Notes: generated by a model not told the origin, from the letters alone. A stretch of DNA of 64,000 nucleotides from Candidatus Skiveiella danica (GCA_016721925.1 JADKHE010000002.1:310001-374000); one strand, 5' to 3'; positions 34,273 to 43,607 are shown, counted from the stretch's first letter. A program made the numbers and translations.

Positions 34273-36267
34273 ATGAATGCCCCGACCGCAGGTGAATCCG
34301 CTGCCACCGAAACCCATGTCTATCTGCCGAGCGATGACTTTGTCCGCAACGCCACGATCGCGGGCATGCCGGCTTACGAAGCCCTGTGCAAGGAGGCTGA
34401 AACCGACTACGAAGGGTACTGGGGACGCCTGGCGCGGGAGTTGATCAGCTGGAAGAAGCCGTTCACCCAGGTGCTCGACGAGAGCAATGCGCCGTTCTTC
34501 AAATGGTTTGCGGACGGAACGCTGAACGCCTCTTACAACTGCCTGGATCGCAACGTGGAGCGCGGTCTGGGTGACAAGACGGCCATCATCTTCGAAGCCG
34601 ACGGCGGCGAAGTGACCCGCGTGACCTACAGCGAACTGCTGGCCAAGACCTGCCAGATCGCCAATGGCCTGAAGTCCATCGGCATCGGCAAGGGCGACCG
34701 GGTCGTCATCTACATTTCGATGTCCATCGAAGGCGTGGCAGCCATGCAGGCCTGTGCGCGCATCGGTGCCACGCACTCGGTGGTGTTCGGCGGCTTCTCT
34801 GCCCAGTCGCTGCGCGACCGCATCGAGGACACCGGTGCCAAGGCCATCATCACGGCGGACCACCAGGTTCGCGGCGGCAAGCAGCTGCCGCTGAAGTCCA
34901 TCGTTGACGAGGCGCTGGCGCTGGGCGGCTGCGATTCGATCAGCAAGGTGCTGGTGGTCAAGCGCAGCGGCGGCGAAATCGCCATGACCGCTGGCCGGGA
35001 CGTCTGGATGAGTGACCTGGTGGCGGGCCAGCCCACGACCTGCGAACCCGAGTGGGTCGAGGCCGAGCACCCCTTGTTCCTGCTCTACACCTCCGGCTCC
35101 ACCGGCAAGCCCAAGGGCGTGCAGCACAGCACAGGCGGCTATCTGCTGCATGCGGCGCTGACCACCAAGTGGACCTTCGACCTGAAGGCCGACGACGTGT
35201 TCTGGTGCACCGCCGACATCGGCTGGGTCACCGGCCACACCTACATCACCTACGGCCCGCTGGCGCTGGGCGGCACCGAGATCGTGTTCGAAGGCGTGCC
35301 GACCTATCCGGACGCCGGTCGCTTCTGGAAGATGATCGAGCGCCACAAGTGCACGATCTTCTACACCGCGCCGACCGCCATCCGCTCGCTGATCAAGGCG
35401 GCCGAATCGAACGATGCCGTGCATCCGAAGAGCTATGACCTGTCCAGCCTGCGCCTGCTGGGCTCGGTGGGCGAGCCGATCAACCCCGCGGCCTGGGAGT
35501 GGTACTACCAGCACGTGGGCGGCAGTCGCTGCCCGATCGTCGATACGTTCTGGCAGACCGAGACCGGCGGCCACATGATCACGCCGCTGCCGGGTGTCAC
35601 GCCCATGGTGCCGGGCTCCTGCACGCTGCCGTTCCCCGGCATCCAGGCCGCGATCGTCGACGAGACGGGCAAGGATGTGGCCAATGGGGTGGGCGGCATT
35701 CTGGTGGTCAAGAAGCCGTGGCCGTCGATGATCCGCAACATCTGGGGCGACCCCGAGCGGTTCAAGAAGAGCTACTACCCGGAAGACTTCAAGGGCAAGT
35801 ACTACCTCGCCGGCGACGGCTCGATCCGCGACGTCAAGACGGGCTACTTCACCATCACCGGCCGCATCGACGACGTGCTGAACGTATCGGGCCATCGCAT
35901 GGGCACGATGGAGATCGAGTCCGCGCTGGTGAGCTGCACCGAACTCGTGGCTGAAGCGGCCGTGGTCGGACGTCCCGATGACACCACCGGCGAGGCCGTC
36001 TGCGCCTTCGTCGTGCTGAAGCGCCCGCTGCCCACCGGCGACGAGGCCAAGGCGATTGCCAAACAACTGCGTGACCACGTCGGCAAGGAAATCGGCCCGA
36101 TTGCCAAGCCCAAGGACATCCGCTTTGGCGAAAACCTGCCCAAGACCCGCTCTGGCAAGATCATGCGCCGCCTGCTGCGCAGCATTGCCAAGAACGAAGC
36201 CATCACCCAGGACACCAGCACGCTGGAGAACCCGGCGATTCTGGATCAGCTGGGCCAGGCCTGGTAA
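34273..36267 (+). CDS. acs: Acetyl-CoA synthetase
   Basis: 664-residue AMP-forming ligase converting acetate, ATP and CoA to acetyl-CoA. Adenylate motif LLYTSGSTGKPKGVQHS, substrate-pocket WVTGHTYITYGPL, hinge region TGRIDDVLNVSGHRMGT and C-terminal KTRSGKIMRRLLR with the catalytic, acetylatable Lys. ATG 34273 follows AGGAGACAA; an upstream in-frame start at 34237 lacks a binding site. A bidirectional terminator closes the gene. Length is standard for Acs. Confidence 0.95.
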   Translation: MNAPTAGESAATETHVYLPSDDFVRNATIAGMPAYEALCKEAETDYEGYWGRLARELISWKKPFTQVLDESNAPFFKWFADGTLNASYNCLDRNVERGLGDKTAIIFEADGGEVTRVTYSELLAKTCQIANGLKSIGIGKGDRVVIYISMSIEGVAAMQACARIGATHSVVFGGFSAQSLRDRIEDTGAKAIITADHQVRGGKQLPLKSIVDEALALGGCDSISKVLVVKRSGGEIAMTAGRDVWMSDLVAGQPTTCEPEWVEAEHPLFLLYTSGSTGKPKGVQHSTGGYLLHAALTTKWTFDLKADDVFWCTADIGWVTGHTYITYGPLALGGTEIVFEGVPTYPDAGRFWKMIERHKCTIFYTAPTAIRSLIKAAESNDAVHPKSYDLSSLRLLGSVGEPINPAAWEWYYQHVGGSRCPIVDTFWQTETGGHMITPLPGVTPMVPGSCTLPFPGIQAAIVDETGKDVANGVGGILVVKKPWPSMIRNIWGDPERFKKSYYPEDFKGKYYLAGDGSIRDVKTGYFTITGRIDDVLNVSGHRMGTMEIESALVSCTELVAEAAVVGRPDDTTGEAVCAFVVLKRPLPTGDEAKAIAKQLRDHVGKEIGPIAKPKDIRFGENLPKTRSGKIMRRLLRSIAKNEAITQDTSTLENPAILDQLGQAW

Positions 36268-36337
36268 GTGGCCGCGGCGGCTTGGGAGAGCCCGTTGGCA
36301 CCTGTTGCCGGCGGTGCTCCAGGTGGCTGACCCGACC

Positions 36338-36371
36338 AAAAAAAAGCCCGCTGGGTCAGCGGGCTTTTTTT
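36338..36371. terminator. Bidirectional terminator between acs and cytochrome c
   Basis: GCCCGCTG / CAGCGGGC with loop GGT, flanked by A8 on the left and T7 on the right, so it works on both strands for the convergent genes. Confidence 0.92.
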
Positions 36372-36385
36372 CGGGGGAATTCGAC

Positions 36386-36691
36386 TTACTTGACCGTCAA
36401 GACCCACGCGGCCAGTTTATGGGCTTCGGCATCGTTGACCTGCGCGTTGGCGGGCATGGGAACCGGACCCCAGACGCCGGAGCCGCCCTTGATGATCTTG
36501 GCGGCCAACATGTCCACGGCACCCTTGTCCTTGGCATACTTGGCGGCAACGTCCTTGTAGGAGGGGCCCACCAGCTTCTTGTCGAGAGCATGACAGGCCA
36601 TGCAGTTCTTTGACGTGGCCAAGGCCTGATCGGCGAGTGCCGGGGTTGCCGCGGTGATTGCCAGCGTCACGGCCAGAAAGAGCTGTCTCAT
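36386..36691 (-). CDS. Small periplasmic cytochrome c (c551/c552 type)
   Basis: 101-residue class I cytochrome c. Signal peptide ends at PALA, then a single heme site CMACH (near residue 30) and an axial Met in VPMPANAQV. Mature size of about 80 residues matches small soluble c551/c552 electron carriers. Convergent with acs. The electron partner is not indicated by neighbours. Confidence 0.88.
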   Translation of the reverse strand: MRQLFLAVTLAITAATPALADQALATSKNCMACHALDKKLVGPSYKDVAAKYAKDKGAVDMLAAKIIKGGSGVWGPVPMPANAQVNDAEAHKLAAWVLTVK

Positions 36692-36791
36692 CGTTTTTCC
36701 TCGTGGAGTCGGTTAGAGTTGAACAACGCGATTGTAGGGAAGCTGGTTGACACCCGCATGGCGAGGGGTTAACCGTGAATAGGAGTCGGTG

Positions 36792-37034
36792 ATGTATTTC
36801 CTGATACTGGGACTGGTCTTGCTGGCCATGAAATATCTGGAGTTCGGCCCGGTGGCGAACTGGAGCTGGACCGTGGTGCTGGCGCCTTTTGCTCTGGCCG
36901 CGCTCTGGTGGGCCTGGGCGGACTGGAGTGGCTATTCCAAGAAAAAGGCGATGGAGCGGATGGACAAGCGCAAGCAGGACCGCATCGACAAGCAGCGCTC
37001 CGCGCTTGGGATCGGCCCGAAGAAGCCCCGCTAA
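36792..37034 (+). CDS. Small Trp-rich membrane protein (TIGR04438 type)
   Basis: 80-residue protein with six Trp, concentrated in two hydrophobic segments (residues 2-15 and 22-45) and followed by a highly charged Lys/Arg tail ending GPKKPR. Matches a small Trp-rich family common in Burkholderiales. Start ATG 36792; a GTG immediately before it is possible. Function unknown. Confidence 0.72.
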   Translation: MYFLILGLVLLAMKYLEFGPVANWSWTVVLAPFALAALWWAWADWSGYSKKKAMERMDKRKQDRIDKQRSALGIGPKKPR

Positions 37035-37042
37035 GCGGTTTC

Positions 37043-37106
37043 AGTCCCCGATCGGCGTCATCCCAGCGCCGGGTGGTCGTAAAGCGCTACTGAAAACATA
37101 GTTGAT
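37043..37106 (+). repeat. Dispersed element copy 8, upstream of ilvD
   Basis: Core CCCAGC (37062) - TGGTC in register - GCTAC (37086), then TGAAAACATAG. It lies in the 199-bp gap after the Trp-rich gene, about 128 bp before the ilvD start. The rest of this gap shows no gene. Confidence 0.65.
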
Positions 37107-37233
37107 CTGCGCCTGTCCCCGGCTGCCCGGGGCGTCATGGCAAACCCCTCACGGCGGCATGCGGGCCGGAGGCTGGGCGATAATCGACGGTCCATTTTCA
37201 ACGTTCTTGAACCCTCACCCAGGGACCACCATC

Positions 37234-39093
37234 ATGCCCGCATACCGTTCCAAGACTTCCACCGCCGGCCGCAACATGGCGGGGGCACGCTCCCTCTGGC
37301 GCGCCACCGGCATGAAGGACGATGACTTCAGCAAGCCCATCGTCGCGGTCGTCAATTCGTTCACCCAGTTTGTGCCGGGGCATGTGCACCTGAAGGACCT
37401 GGGCCAGCTGGTGGCCCGTGAAATCGAGGCCGCCGGTGGCGTGGCCAAGGAGTTCAACACCATTGCTGTCGACGACGGCATTGCCATGGGTCACGACGGC
37501 ATGCTCTATTCGCTGCCCAGCCGCGACATCATTGCCGACTCAGTCGAGTACATGGTCAACGCCCATTGCGCGGACGCCATGGTCTGCATCTCCAACTGCG
37601 ACAAGATCACCCCCGGCATGCTGATGGCTGCGATGCGGCTGAACATCCCCGTGGTGTTTGTGTCCGGTGGCCCCATGGAGGCCGGCAAGGTCAAGCTGCT
37701 CAACCCCACCACCCAGAAGATGGAGTTCAAGAAGCTCGACCTGATCGACGCCATGGTGATGGCCGCCGACGACAAGGTGAGTGACGCCGATGTGGCCGAA
37801 GTGGAGCGCTCGGCCTGCCCCACCTGCGGTAGCTGCTCCGGCATGTTCACGGCCAACTCCATGAACTGCCTGACCGAAGCGCTGGGCTTGTCTTTGCCCG
37901 GCAACGGCACCGTGGTGGCCACGCACGCAGACCGGGAACAACTGTTCAAGCGCGCCGGACACCTGGCCGTAGAGCTGTGCAAGCGCTACTACGAGCAAGA
38001 CGACGAAACCGTGTTGCCGCGCTCCATGGGCTTCAAGGCATTTGAGAACGCGATTGCGCTGGACATCGCCATGGGCGGCTCCACCAACACCATCCTGCAT
38101 ATTCTGGCGATTGCGCAAGAGGCCGAAATCGACTTCACCATGGCCGACATTGACCGCATGTCCAAAATCGTGCCCCAGCTTTGCAAGGTGGCGCCCAACA
38201 CCAACAAATACCATATTGAAGACGTGCACCGCGCTGGCGGCATCATGGGCATTCTGGGCGAGTTGGACCGCGCAGGCCGCTTGCACACCGACGTCCCCAC
38301 CGTGCACAGCAAGACCATGAAGGACGCGCTCGATCAGTGGGACATTGCCCGCAATCCATCGGATGCGGTCAAGACCTTCTACATGGCCGGGCCTGGTGGC
38401 ATTCCCACGCAAGTCGCATTCAGCCAAGCGGCGCGTTGGCCCAGCCTGGACACCGACCGTGCCGAAGGTTGCATCCGCTCCGTGGACCATGCCTTCTCGC
38501 AGCAAGGGGGGTTGGCTGTGTTGGTCGGCAATATCGCGCTGGACGGTTGCGTGGTCAAAACCGCCGGTGTTGATGATGCGCTGTTGGTGTTTGAAGGCCC
38601 CGCCCACGTGGTGGAGTCGCAAGACGAAGCAGTGGCCAATATCCTGGCCGACCAGGTCAAAGCCGGCGACATCGTGGTGGTGCGCTACGAAGGGCCCAAG
38701 GGCGGCCCGGGCATGCAGGAGATGCTGTACCCGACTTCCTACATCAAGTCCAAGGGCCTGGGCAAGGCCTGTGCGCTGCTTACCGACGGCCGGTTCTCCG
38801 GCGGCACCTCGGGTCTGTCGATCGGTCACGTCTCGCCCGAAGCGGCTGCCGGCGGCGCCATCGGTCTGGTGCGCAATGGCGACCGCATCCGCATCGACAT
38901 TCCCAACCGCAGCATCAACGTGCTGGTGTCGGACGAGGAAATGGCCCGACGCCGGGCCGAGCAGGACGCCAAAGGCTGGAAACCGGCCCAGCCGCGCCCC
39001 CGCAAGGTGTCGGCTGCGCTCAAGGCCTATGCCCTGCTGGCCATGTCAGCCGACAAGGGCGCCGTGCGGGACCTGAGTCTGCTCGGCGACTGA
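37234..39093 (+). CDS. ilvD: Dihydroxy-acid dehydratase
   Basis: 619-residue Fe-S dehydratase of branched-chain amino acid synthesis, making 2-oxoisovalerate and 2-oxo-3-methylvalerate. Motifs: CISNCDKITPGMLMAA, CPTCGSCSGMFTANSMNCL (cluster Cys) and the late GRFSGGTSGLSIGHVSPEA. ATG 37234 is the family N-terminus (MPAYRSKTS). Between about 37.95 and 38.65 kb codon choice shifts towards ATT, GAA, CAA and TTG relative to both ends, which may reflect intragenic recombination. No other ilv or leu gene is adjacent. Confidence 0.94.
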   Translation: MPAYRSKTSTAGRNMAGARSLWRATGMKDDDFSKPIVAVVNSFTQFVPGHVHLKDLGQLVAREIEAAGGVAKEFNTIAVDDGIAMGHDGMLYSLPSRDIIADSVEYMVNAHCADAMVCISNCDKITPGMLMAAMRLNIPVVFVSGGPMEAGKVKLLNPTTQKMEFKKLDLIDAMVMAADDKVSDADVAEVERSACPTCGSCSGMFTANSMNCLTEALGLSLPGNGTVVATHADREQLFKRAGHLAVELCKRYYEQDDETVLPRSMGFKAFENAIALDIAMGGSTNTILHILAIAQEAEIDFTMADIDRMSKIVPQLCKVAPNTNKYHIEDVHRAGGIMGILGELDRAGRLHTDVPTVHSKTMKDALDQWDIARNPSDAVKTFYMAGPGGIPTQVAFSQAARWPSLDTDRAEGCIRSVDHAFSQQGGLAVLVGNIALDGCVVKTAGVDDALLVFEGPAHVVESQDEAVANILADQVKAGDIVVVRYEGPKGGPGMQEMLYPTSYIKSKGLGKACALLTDGRFSGGTSGLSIGHVSPEAAAGGAIGLVRNGDRIRIDIPNRSINVLVSDEEMARRRAEQDAKGWKPAQPRPRKVSAALKAYALLAMSADKGAVRDLSLLGD

Positions 39094-39106
39094 CGGACCC
39101 GGCCTG

Positions 39107-39162
39107 CCCGCGCACTGGCGCGGGACCCTGAAGGGCGCCCTCGCGGCGCCCTTTTCCTTTTT
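39107..39162 (+). terminator. Tandem hairpins terminating ilvD
   Basis: The first hairpin is CCCGCGC / GCGCGGG (39107-39124); the second, AAGGGCGCC / GGCGCCCTT with loop CTCGC (39131-39153), is followed by a T-rich run. The second is a standard intrinsic terminator. Confidence 0.8.
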
Positions 39163-39220
39163 CGCGCGCCGCGCGCTGAACGTGCGACTTGTTTGCGCTG
39201 GATCAAACTTGCCGTCTTGA

Positions 39221-39240
39221 TGATGCATAAAAATGCATCA
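39221..39240. promoter_or_regulatory. BoxR-like operator upstream of boxB
   Basis: Perfect palindrome TGATGCAT-AAAA-ATGCATCA. It contains TGCA-N6-TGCA (39224-39237), the operator form reported for BoxR, the benzoyl-CoA-responsive repressor of box genes. It lies 66 bp before the boxB start in an AT-rich promoter region. A further TGCA occurs near 39268. No boxR gene is in the window. Confidence 0.65.
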
Positions 39241-39306
39241 ATTGAAATTTGCCTGTAGCAACATAGTGCATTTCAATACATCCCACCCCGATCTTCAGGA
39301 GACCCC

Positions 39307-40804
39307 ATGAGCGAACCCACTGAACTGGTTGAAGAAGCCGCTGCCGTCCGCGGCGACGCCTTTGTCGAAGTCAATTACGACGACCGCATCCCCAACAACG
39401 TCGACCTGTCCAGCGACAAACAACTGCAGCGCGCGCTCGAAACCTGGCAGCCCAACTACGTCGACTGGTGGAAGGAGATGGGCCCCGAGGGCTTCCAGGA
39501 GGCGGAGGTCTACCTGCGCACCGCCGTGGGGGTGGACCCGAGCGGCTGGGCCAAGTTCGGCCACGTGAAGATGCCCGAGTACCGCTGGGGCATCCTGCTG
39601 GCGCCCAAGGAAGAAGGCCGCGTCATTCCCTGTGGTCGCCACAAGGGCCAGCCCGCCTGGCAGGAAGTGCCGGGTGAATACCGCTCGCTGCTGCGCCGCC
39701 TGATCGTGGTGCAAGGCGACACCGAGCCTGCCTCGGTGGAACAGCAGCGTTTCCTGGGTGCCACCGCGCCCTCGTTGTATGACATGCGCAACCTGTTCCA
39801 GGTGAACGTGGAAGAAGGCCGCCACCTCTGGGCCATGGTCTACCTGCTGGTCAAGTACTTCGGCAAGGATGGCCGCGAAGAGGCGCAGGCCCTGCTGGAG
39901 CGCCGTTCCGGCCACCAGGACAACCCGCGCATTCTGGGTGCTTTCAACGAGCGCACGCCGGACTGGCTGTCGTTCTTCATGTTCACCTACTTCACCGACC
40001 GCGACGGCAAGATGCAGCTGGCCGCGCTGGCGCAGTCCGGCTTCGACCCGCTGTCGCGCAGCTGCCGCTTCATGCTGACCGAAGAGGCGCACCACCTGTT
40101 CGTCGGCGAAACCGGCGTGGGCCGCACCATCGAGGCCACCTGCAACGCCATGAAGGCTGCCGGCATCACCGATCCCTACGACAAGGCCGCCATCCGCAAG
40201 CTCGGCGTGGTCGACCTGCCCACGCTGCAGAAGAAGGCCAACTTCCACATGTCGGTCACGCGCGACCTGTTCGGCTCGGAAATCTCCTCCAATGGCGCCG
40301 AAGCCTTCAGCTCCGGCCTGAAGGGCCGCTTCAACGAAAGCGGGCTGAAGGACGACCACCAGCTCGGAGAACGCCACCTACCCGGTGATGCGGGTGGTGG
40401 ACGGCCAGCTCGTGACCGAGGAGGTGCCCGCGCTGCGCTCCATCAACAGCCGCCTGCTGGACGACTACATCGCCGACTGCCAGGGCGGCATCGACCGCTG
40501 GAACAAGGTGATCGAGAAGGCCGGCATCAACTTCCGGTTCACCCAGCCGCACAAGGCCTTCAACCGCAAGATCGGCGAGTTCGCCCGCGTGCGCGTGAAC
40601 CCGGCTGGCGAGATCCTGAGCGAAGAGGCCTGGCAGGCCGGGCAGGGCGACTGGCTGTGCAACGACGACGACTACGACCACATCAACTCGTTGATGAAGC
40701 CCTGCTTCGAAGCGGGCCAGTACGCCAGCTGGATTGCGCCGCCCCGCGTGGGCATCAACAACCAGCCCCAGGACTTTGAGTACGTGCGCATCGAACATTC
40801 CTGA
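39307..40804 (+). pseudogene. boxB: Benzoyl-CoA 2,3-epoxidase subunit BoxB, frameshifted
   Basis: Di-iron oxygenase component that epoxidises benzoyl-CoA in the aerobic box pathway. The first frame gives about 352 residues of good BoxB, including metal-ligand region FMLTEEAHHLFVGETGVG, up to FNESGLKDDHQL. It then goes out of frame at 40365-40367 (CTCGGAGAAC). Deleting one G restores NATYPVMRVVDG and the remaining BoxB C-terminus to the stop at 40804; the repaired protein is 498 residues. So there is one extra base, real or a sequencing error. Read uncorrected, frame one runs to a nonsense tail ending at 40779. There is an AGGAGA ribosome-binding site. No boxA, boxC or CoA ligase gene is nearby. 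Confidence 0.85.
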
Positions 40805-40849
40805 AGCGCATCGCCGGGATCGGCATGGCTTGCTGCACAATCGCAAGCC

Positions 40850-41677
40850 ATGCTGATCCATCCCCAAATCGATCCGGTTGCCCTGCAGATCGGCCCGCTG
40901 GCCATCCACTGGTACGGGCTGACCTATCTGGCCGCCTTTGGCCTGTTCCTGTGGCTCGGCCTTCGCCGGCTGCACCATGAGCCCTTTGCCTCCAGCACCG
41001 GTCCGGGCGCTTGGCGGCGGGCGGACGTGGAGGACATCCTGTTCCTGGGTGTCATGGGCGTGGTCATCGGCGGGCGCCTGGGCTATTGCCTGTTTTACAA
41101 GCCGGGCTATTACGCCACCCATCCGCTGGAAATCTTCGCCGTCTGGCAAGGCGGCATGAGCTTTCACGGCGGCATGCTGGGCGTGATGGCGGCCATGGCG
41201 TGGTTCGCCCGTTCGCGGCACCGCTCGTTCCTGCAGGTCATGGACTTCGTCGCACCCTGCATCCCCACGGGCCTGGCTGCCGGCCGGGTGGGCAATTTCA
41301 TCAACGGCGAGCTCTGGGGCCGCATTGCCGACCCGTCATTGCCTTGGGCGATGGTGTTTCGCGGCGCGGGCAGCACGCCCCGTCACCCGTCGCAGATCTA
41401 CCAGTTCCTGATGGAAGGCCTGTTGCTGTTCGTGCTGTTGTGGCTCTATGCGCGCAAGGAGCGCGCGCCGGGGCAGGTGAGTTCCGCCTTCCTGTTCGGG
41501 TATGGCGTGTTCCGTTTCATCGCCGAGTACTTCCGCGAACCCGACGCCCACCTGGGCCTGCTGGCGCTGGGCATGAGCATGGGCCAGTGGCTGTGTGTGC
41601 CCATGATTCTGGGTGGCGCCGGCCTGTGGTGGTGGTTCGGGCAGCGCGCGCAGGCCGCGGACGGCCATTCAGGCTGA
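40850..41677 (+). CDS. lgt: Prolipoprotein diacylglyceryl transferase
   Basis: 275-residue inner-membrane enzyme transferring diacylglycerol from phosphatidylglycerol to the lipobox Cys of prelipoproteins. Family signature GRVGNFINGELWGR near residue 145; HPSQIYQFLMEGLLLF and an early HWYGLTYLAAF also match. About seven hydrophobic helices. A short leader and 45-bp gap follow boxB. Confidence 0.95.
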   Translation: MLIHPQIDPVALQIGPLAIHWYGLTYLAAFGLFLWLGLRRLHHEPFASSTGPGAWRRADVEDILFLGVMGVVIGGRLGYCLFYKPGYYATHPLEIFAVWQGGMSFHGGMLGVMAAMAWFARSRHRSFLQVMDFVAPCIPTGLAAGRVGNFINGELWGRIADPSLPWAMVFRGAGSTPRHPSQIYQFLMEGLLLFVLLWLYARKERAPGQVSSAFLFGYGVFRFIAEYFREPDAHLGLLALGMSMGQWLCVPMILGGAGLWWWFGQRAQAADGHSG

Positions 41678-41679
41678 AA

Positions 41680-41746
41680 TTTGAAGAAAATCTGCCTGAT
41701 CCCGGCGTGGATTGGTCATTTATTGCTATAAAAATTGATTTTTCAA
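41680..41746 (+). repeat. Dispersed element copy 9, downstream of lgt
   Basis: TTGAAGAAAATCTGCC lead, core CCCGGC (41701) - TTGGTCAT in register - GCTAT (41725), then AAAAATTGATTTTTC. It begins at the lgt stop and lies in the convergent gap before the XRE-like gene. Confidence 0.75.
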
Positions 41747-41785
41747 GCGGGCGGGGGTAGCAAGCCCGTGCGCTGACCCTAGCTG

Positions 41786-42496
41786 TCAGGTCGATTTTTT
41801 CCGGGTCTTGGGGGGTGGGGCCTTCGTCCGCGTGCCCGACAGCCCAGCGTGAAAGGCCAGCGCGGTCTTGAATGCGGCGTCGGTGAAGGCCAGCGCCGCC
41901 GCAAAGTCAGCGTCCGACAGGTTGCGCGCTGCGTCGTGGCTGCGGTAGATGTTGGCAAATTCACGTTCGCGTCCGGCCTGGACCACCAGCTTGCCGATGC
42001 CCAGGGCTTCCAGGGTTTTCCAGGTCCCGGGGTTGTAAGAGCGGGTCATCTGAAGGATGAAACCGATCGGGTCGTTGCGGCCCAGCACCGCGGCCATGCG
42101 CAGGATGAGGTCGAACGGCAGGCCGACCTTGCCGCTCTCCACCAGGCCCATGAACGATGGGTCGTCCAGTTCCAGTGCGCGCCCAAGGTCGTCCACGGAA
42201 AGGCCAGCGGCTTGGCGCAGGTCGCGCAGCAGGGCTGCCGCCTTGGCGACGGCGGCCTTCGGTCCGGGTTTTTGCACCCGGGACTGGGCCAGCGTCATCG
42301 CCATGTCGGTGGCGGTGCCAACCCCGCCCAGAATCGACCCCGACCAGGATTGAAGTTGCCGCGCCAGCGACAGCAGCATGGACGGGCTCGCCGGCGCGAG
42401 GGGCAGCAAGGGAGCGGGGGTCACACCGGCGGGTGAGTGGGCAGGCGGGGTGCTGCTCTTGCTGCGCCGCGCGGGGGGCTTGACGGTGGTGACCAT
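41786..42496 (-). CDS. XRE-family helix-turn-helix protein
   Basis: 236-residue protein from ATG at 42496, preceded by a CTGGAGAAA ribosome-binding site. Residues 1-60 are Pro/Ala/Ser-rich; a helix-turn-helix of XRE type lies around 100-145 (LRQAAGLSVDDLGRALELDDPSFMGLVESGK). The C-terminal part, with TWKTLEALGIGKLVVQAGRE, is unfamiliar. A DNA-binding regulator is likely; target unknown. It ends in a Lys/Pro-rich KAPPPKTRKKST tail. Confidence 0.65.
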   Translation of the reverse strand: MVTTVKPPARRSKSSTPPAHSPAGVTPAPLLPLAPASPSMLLSLARQLQSWSGSILGGVGTATDMAMTLAQSRVQKPGPKAAVAKAAALLRDLRQAAGLSVDDLGRALELDDPSFMGLVESGKVGLPFDLILRMAAVLGRNDPIGFILQMTRSYNPGTWKTLEALGIGKLVVQAGREREFANIYRSHDAARNLSDADFAAALAFTDAAFKTALAFHAGLSGTRTKAPPPKTRKKST

Positions 42497-42911
42497 GTCT
42501 TTTTCTCCAGGAATGTTGCCGACGGGGATCAGCGCCGGGGCGGCCTTCCGTGCACCGCTGAACACCGGTTGAAGTCCGCCATGCCTCGAAGGATTCCATA
42601 TCCGGCCTGAAACTGCAATGGCTCCCAGCGTCGGTTCGTCCCGGTGTGGGGCAAGGGCGGCCATGATGCAGACTGACTCGCCTTCATGCCGGCGCCGTTA
42701 CGAACCGCGTGAAGGGCGCCGACCGGATTTTCAACCCGGCCGTCAAGGGTTTACACCGACGCCTGGGGTCTTGCTTTTCAGTCCACGAGCTGCACAAAAT
42801 TACGTGTAATTATGAAAAATTATCTGAACACCCGGCAAACCGCGCTCCGCCACAGGCCATGGGCTCGCGCCCGTGCCTGGCCTTTCCGCCACCTGCACGG
42901 GTAAGTCCGCC
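42497..42911. other. Intergenic region between the XRE gene and the malonate regulator
   Basis: 415 bp with no convincing gene. A possible 63-codon plus-strand frame (42618-42809) has no family resemblance. The last third is clearly AT-rich (about 42785-42830), contrasting with its GC-rich surroundings, and holds the palindrome reported separately. It probably carries divergent promoters. Confidence 0.6.
42798..42811. promoter_or_regulatory. Candidate operator of the malonate operon
   Basis: Perfect palindrome AATTAC-GT-GTAATT in an AT-rich pocket 101 bp before the GntR gene, followed by the related half-site AATTATCTG. Likely an autoregulatory site of the GntR protein; no direct evidence. 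Confidence 0.45.
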
Positions 42912-43607
42912 ATGTCAACGCTCCAGCAGTCAATCGCCCAGCGCGGTGTGCATCACTCGCTCCATGATGAAGTGGCGGCCCGGTTGCGTTCGATGATCTT
43001 TGAGGGCGAGCTGGTGCCCGGCAGCTTCATCGACGAGGGCGTGCTGTGCGAGGTGCTGCAGATCTCCCGCACCCCGTTGCGCGAGGCGCTCAAGGTGCTC
43101 AATGCCGAGGGGCTGGTGCGCCATGAGCCGCGGCGGGGGTGTTTCGTGAACCAGGTGACGGAGCAGGACCTGGACGAGATCTTTCCGGTCATCGCCCTGC
43201 TGGAAGGGCGCTGCGCCTTTGAAGCGGCGCGCAATGCGACCGACGCCGACCTGGCGGCGCTGGACCTCCTGCACGAACGGCTCAACCGGCATGCCACCGC
43301 CGGGCAGATCAACGACTACTACGCGGTCAATTTCGCCATCCACGAGGCCATCATCACGCTGGCGGGCAACCGCTGGCTGGCGCAGGTGATCGGCGACCTG
43401 CGCAAGGTGCTGAAGCTGGCCCGTTTGCAGCAGTTGCACGCGCCGGGTCGCCTGGCGCAAAGCCTGGCTGAACACATGGCCGTGTTTGCCGCGCTCAAGG
43501 CGCGCGATCCCGACGGCGCCGACACAGCGATGCGAACCCATCTGACCCGTCAGCGTGCCGCGCTGCGCGAGCTGGCGCGGGTGCAGAAAAGCCGGGCGCT
43601 CGCATGA
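42912..43607 (+). CDS. GntR-family (FCD-type) transcriptional regulator, MatR-like
   Basis: 231-residue regulator: N-terminal winged helix (LRSMIFEGELVPGSFIDEGVLCEVLQISRTPLREALK split across helices 2-3, residues 28-70) and C-terminal all-helical FCD effector domain with metal-site His residues (NFAIHEAIITLAG, SLAEHMAVF). ATG 42912. It precedes the malonate genes on the same strand by 55 bp, so it probably senses malonate or malonyl-CoA, as MatR does in rhizobia. Inference from context. Confidence 0.82.
   Translation: MSTLQQSIAQRGVHHSLHDEVAARLRSMIFEGELVPGSFIDEGVLCEVLQISRTPLREALKVLNAEGLVRHEPRRGCFVNQVTEQDLDEIFPVIALLEGRCAFEAARNATDADLAALDLLHERLNRHATAGQINDYYAVNFAIHEAIITLAGNRWLAQVIGDLRKVLKLARLQQLHAPGRLAQSLAEHMAVFAALKARDPDGADTAMRTHLTRQRAALRELARVQKSRALA

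Noticed and set aside
34258..36339. 693-codon open frame antisense to acs
   Set aside because: Composition of a shadow frame and the sense strand is clearly acetyl-CoA synthetase.
40360..40400. Programmed frameshift in boxB
   Set aside because: No slippery heptamer or downstream structure is evident; a simple one-base insertion explains it.
42630..42665. CCCAGCGT at 42630 as a further element copy
   Set aside because: The register lacks GGTC and GCTAT at the fixed positions.
42618..42809. 63-codon plus-strand frame in the 415-bp gap
   Set aside because: No family resemblance, no ribosome-binding site; probably non-coding.
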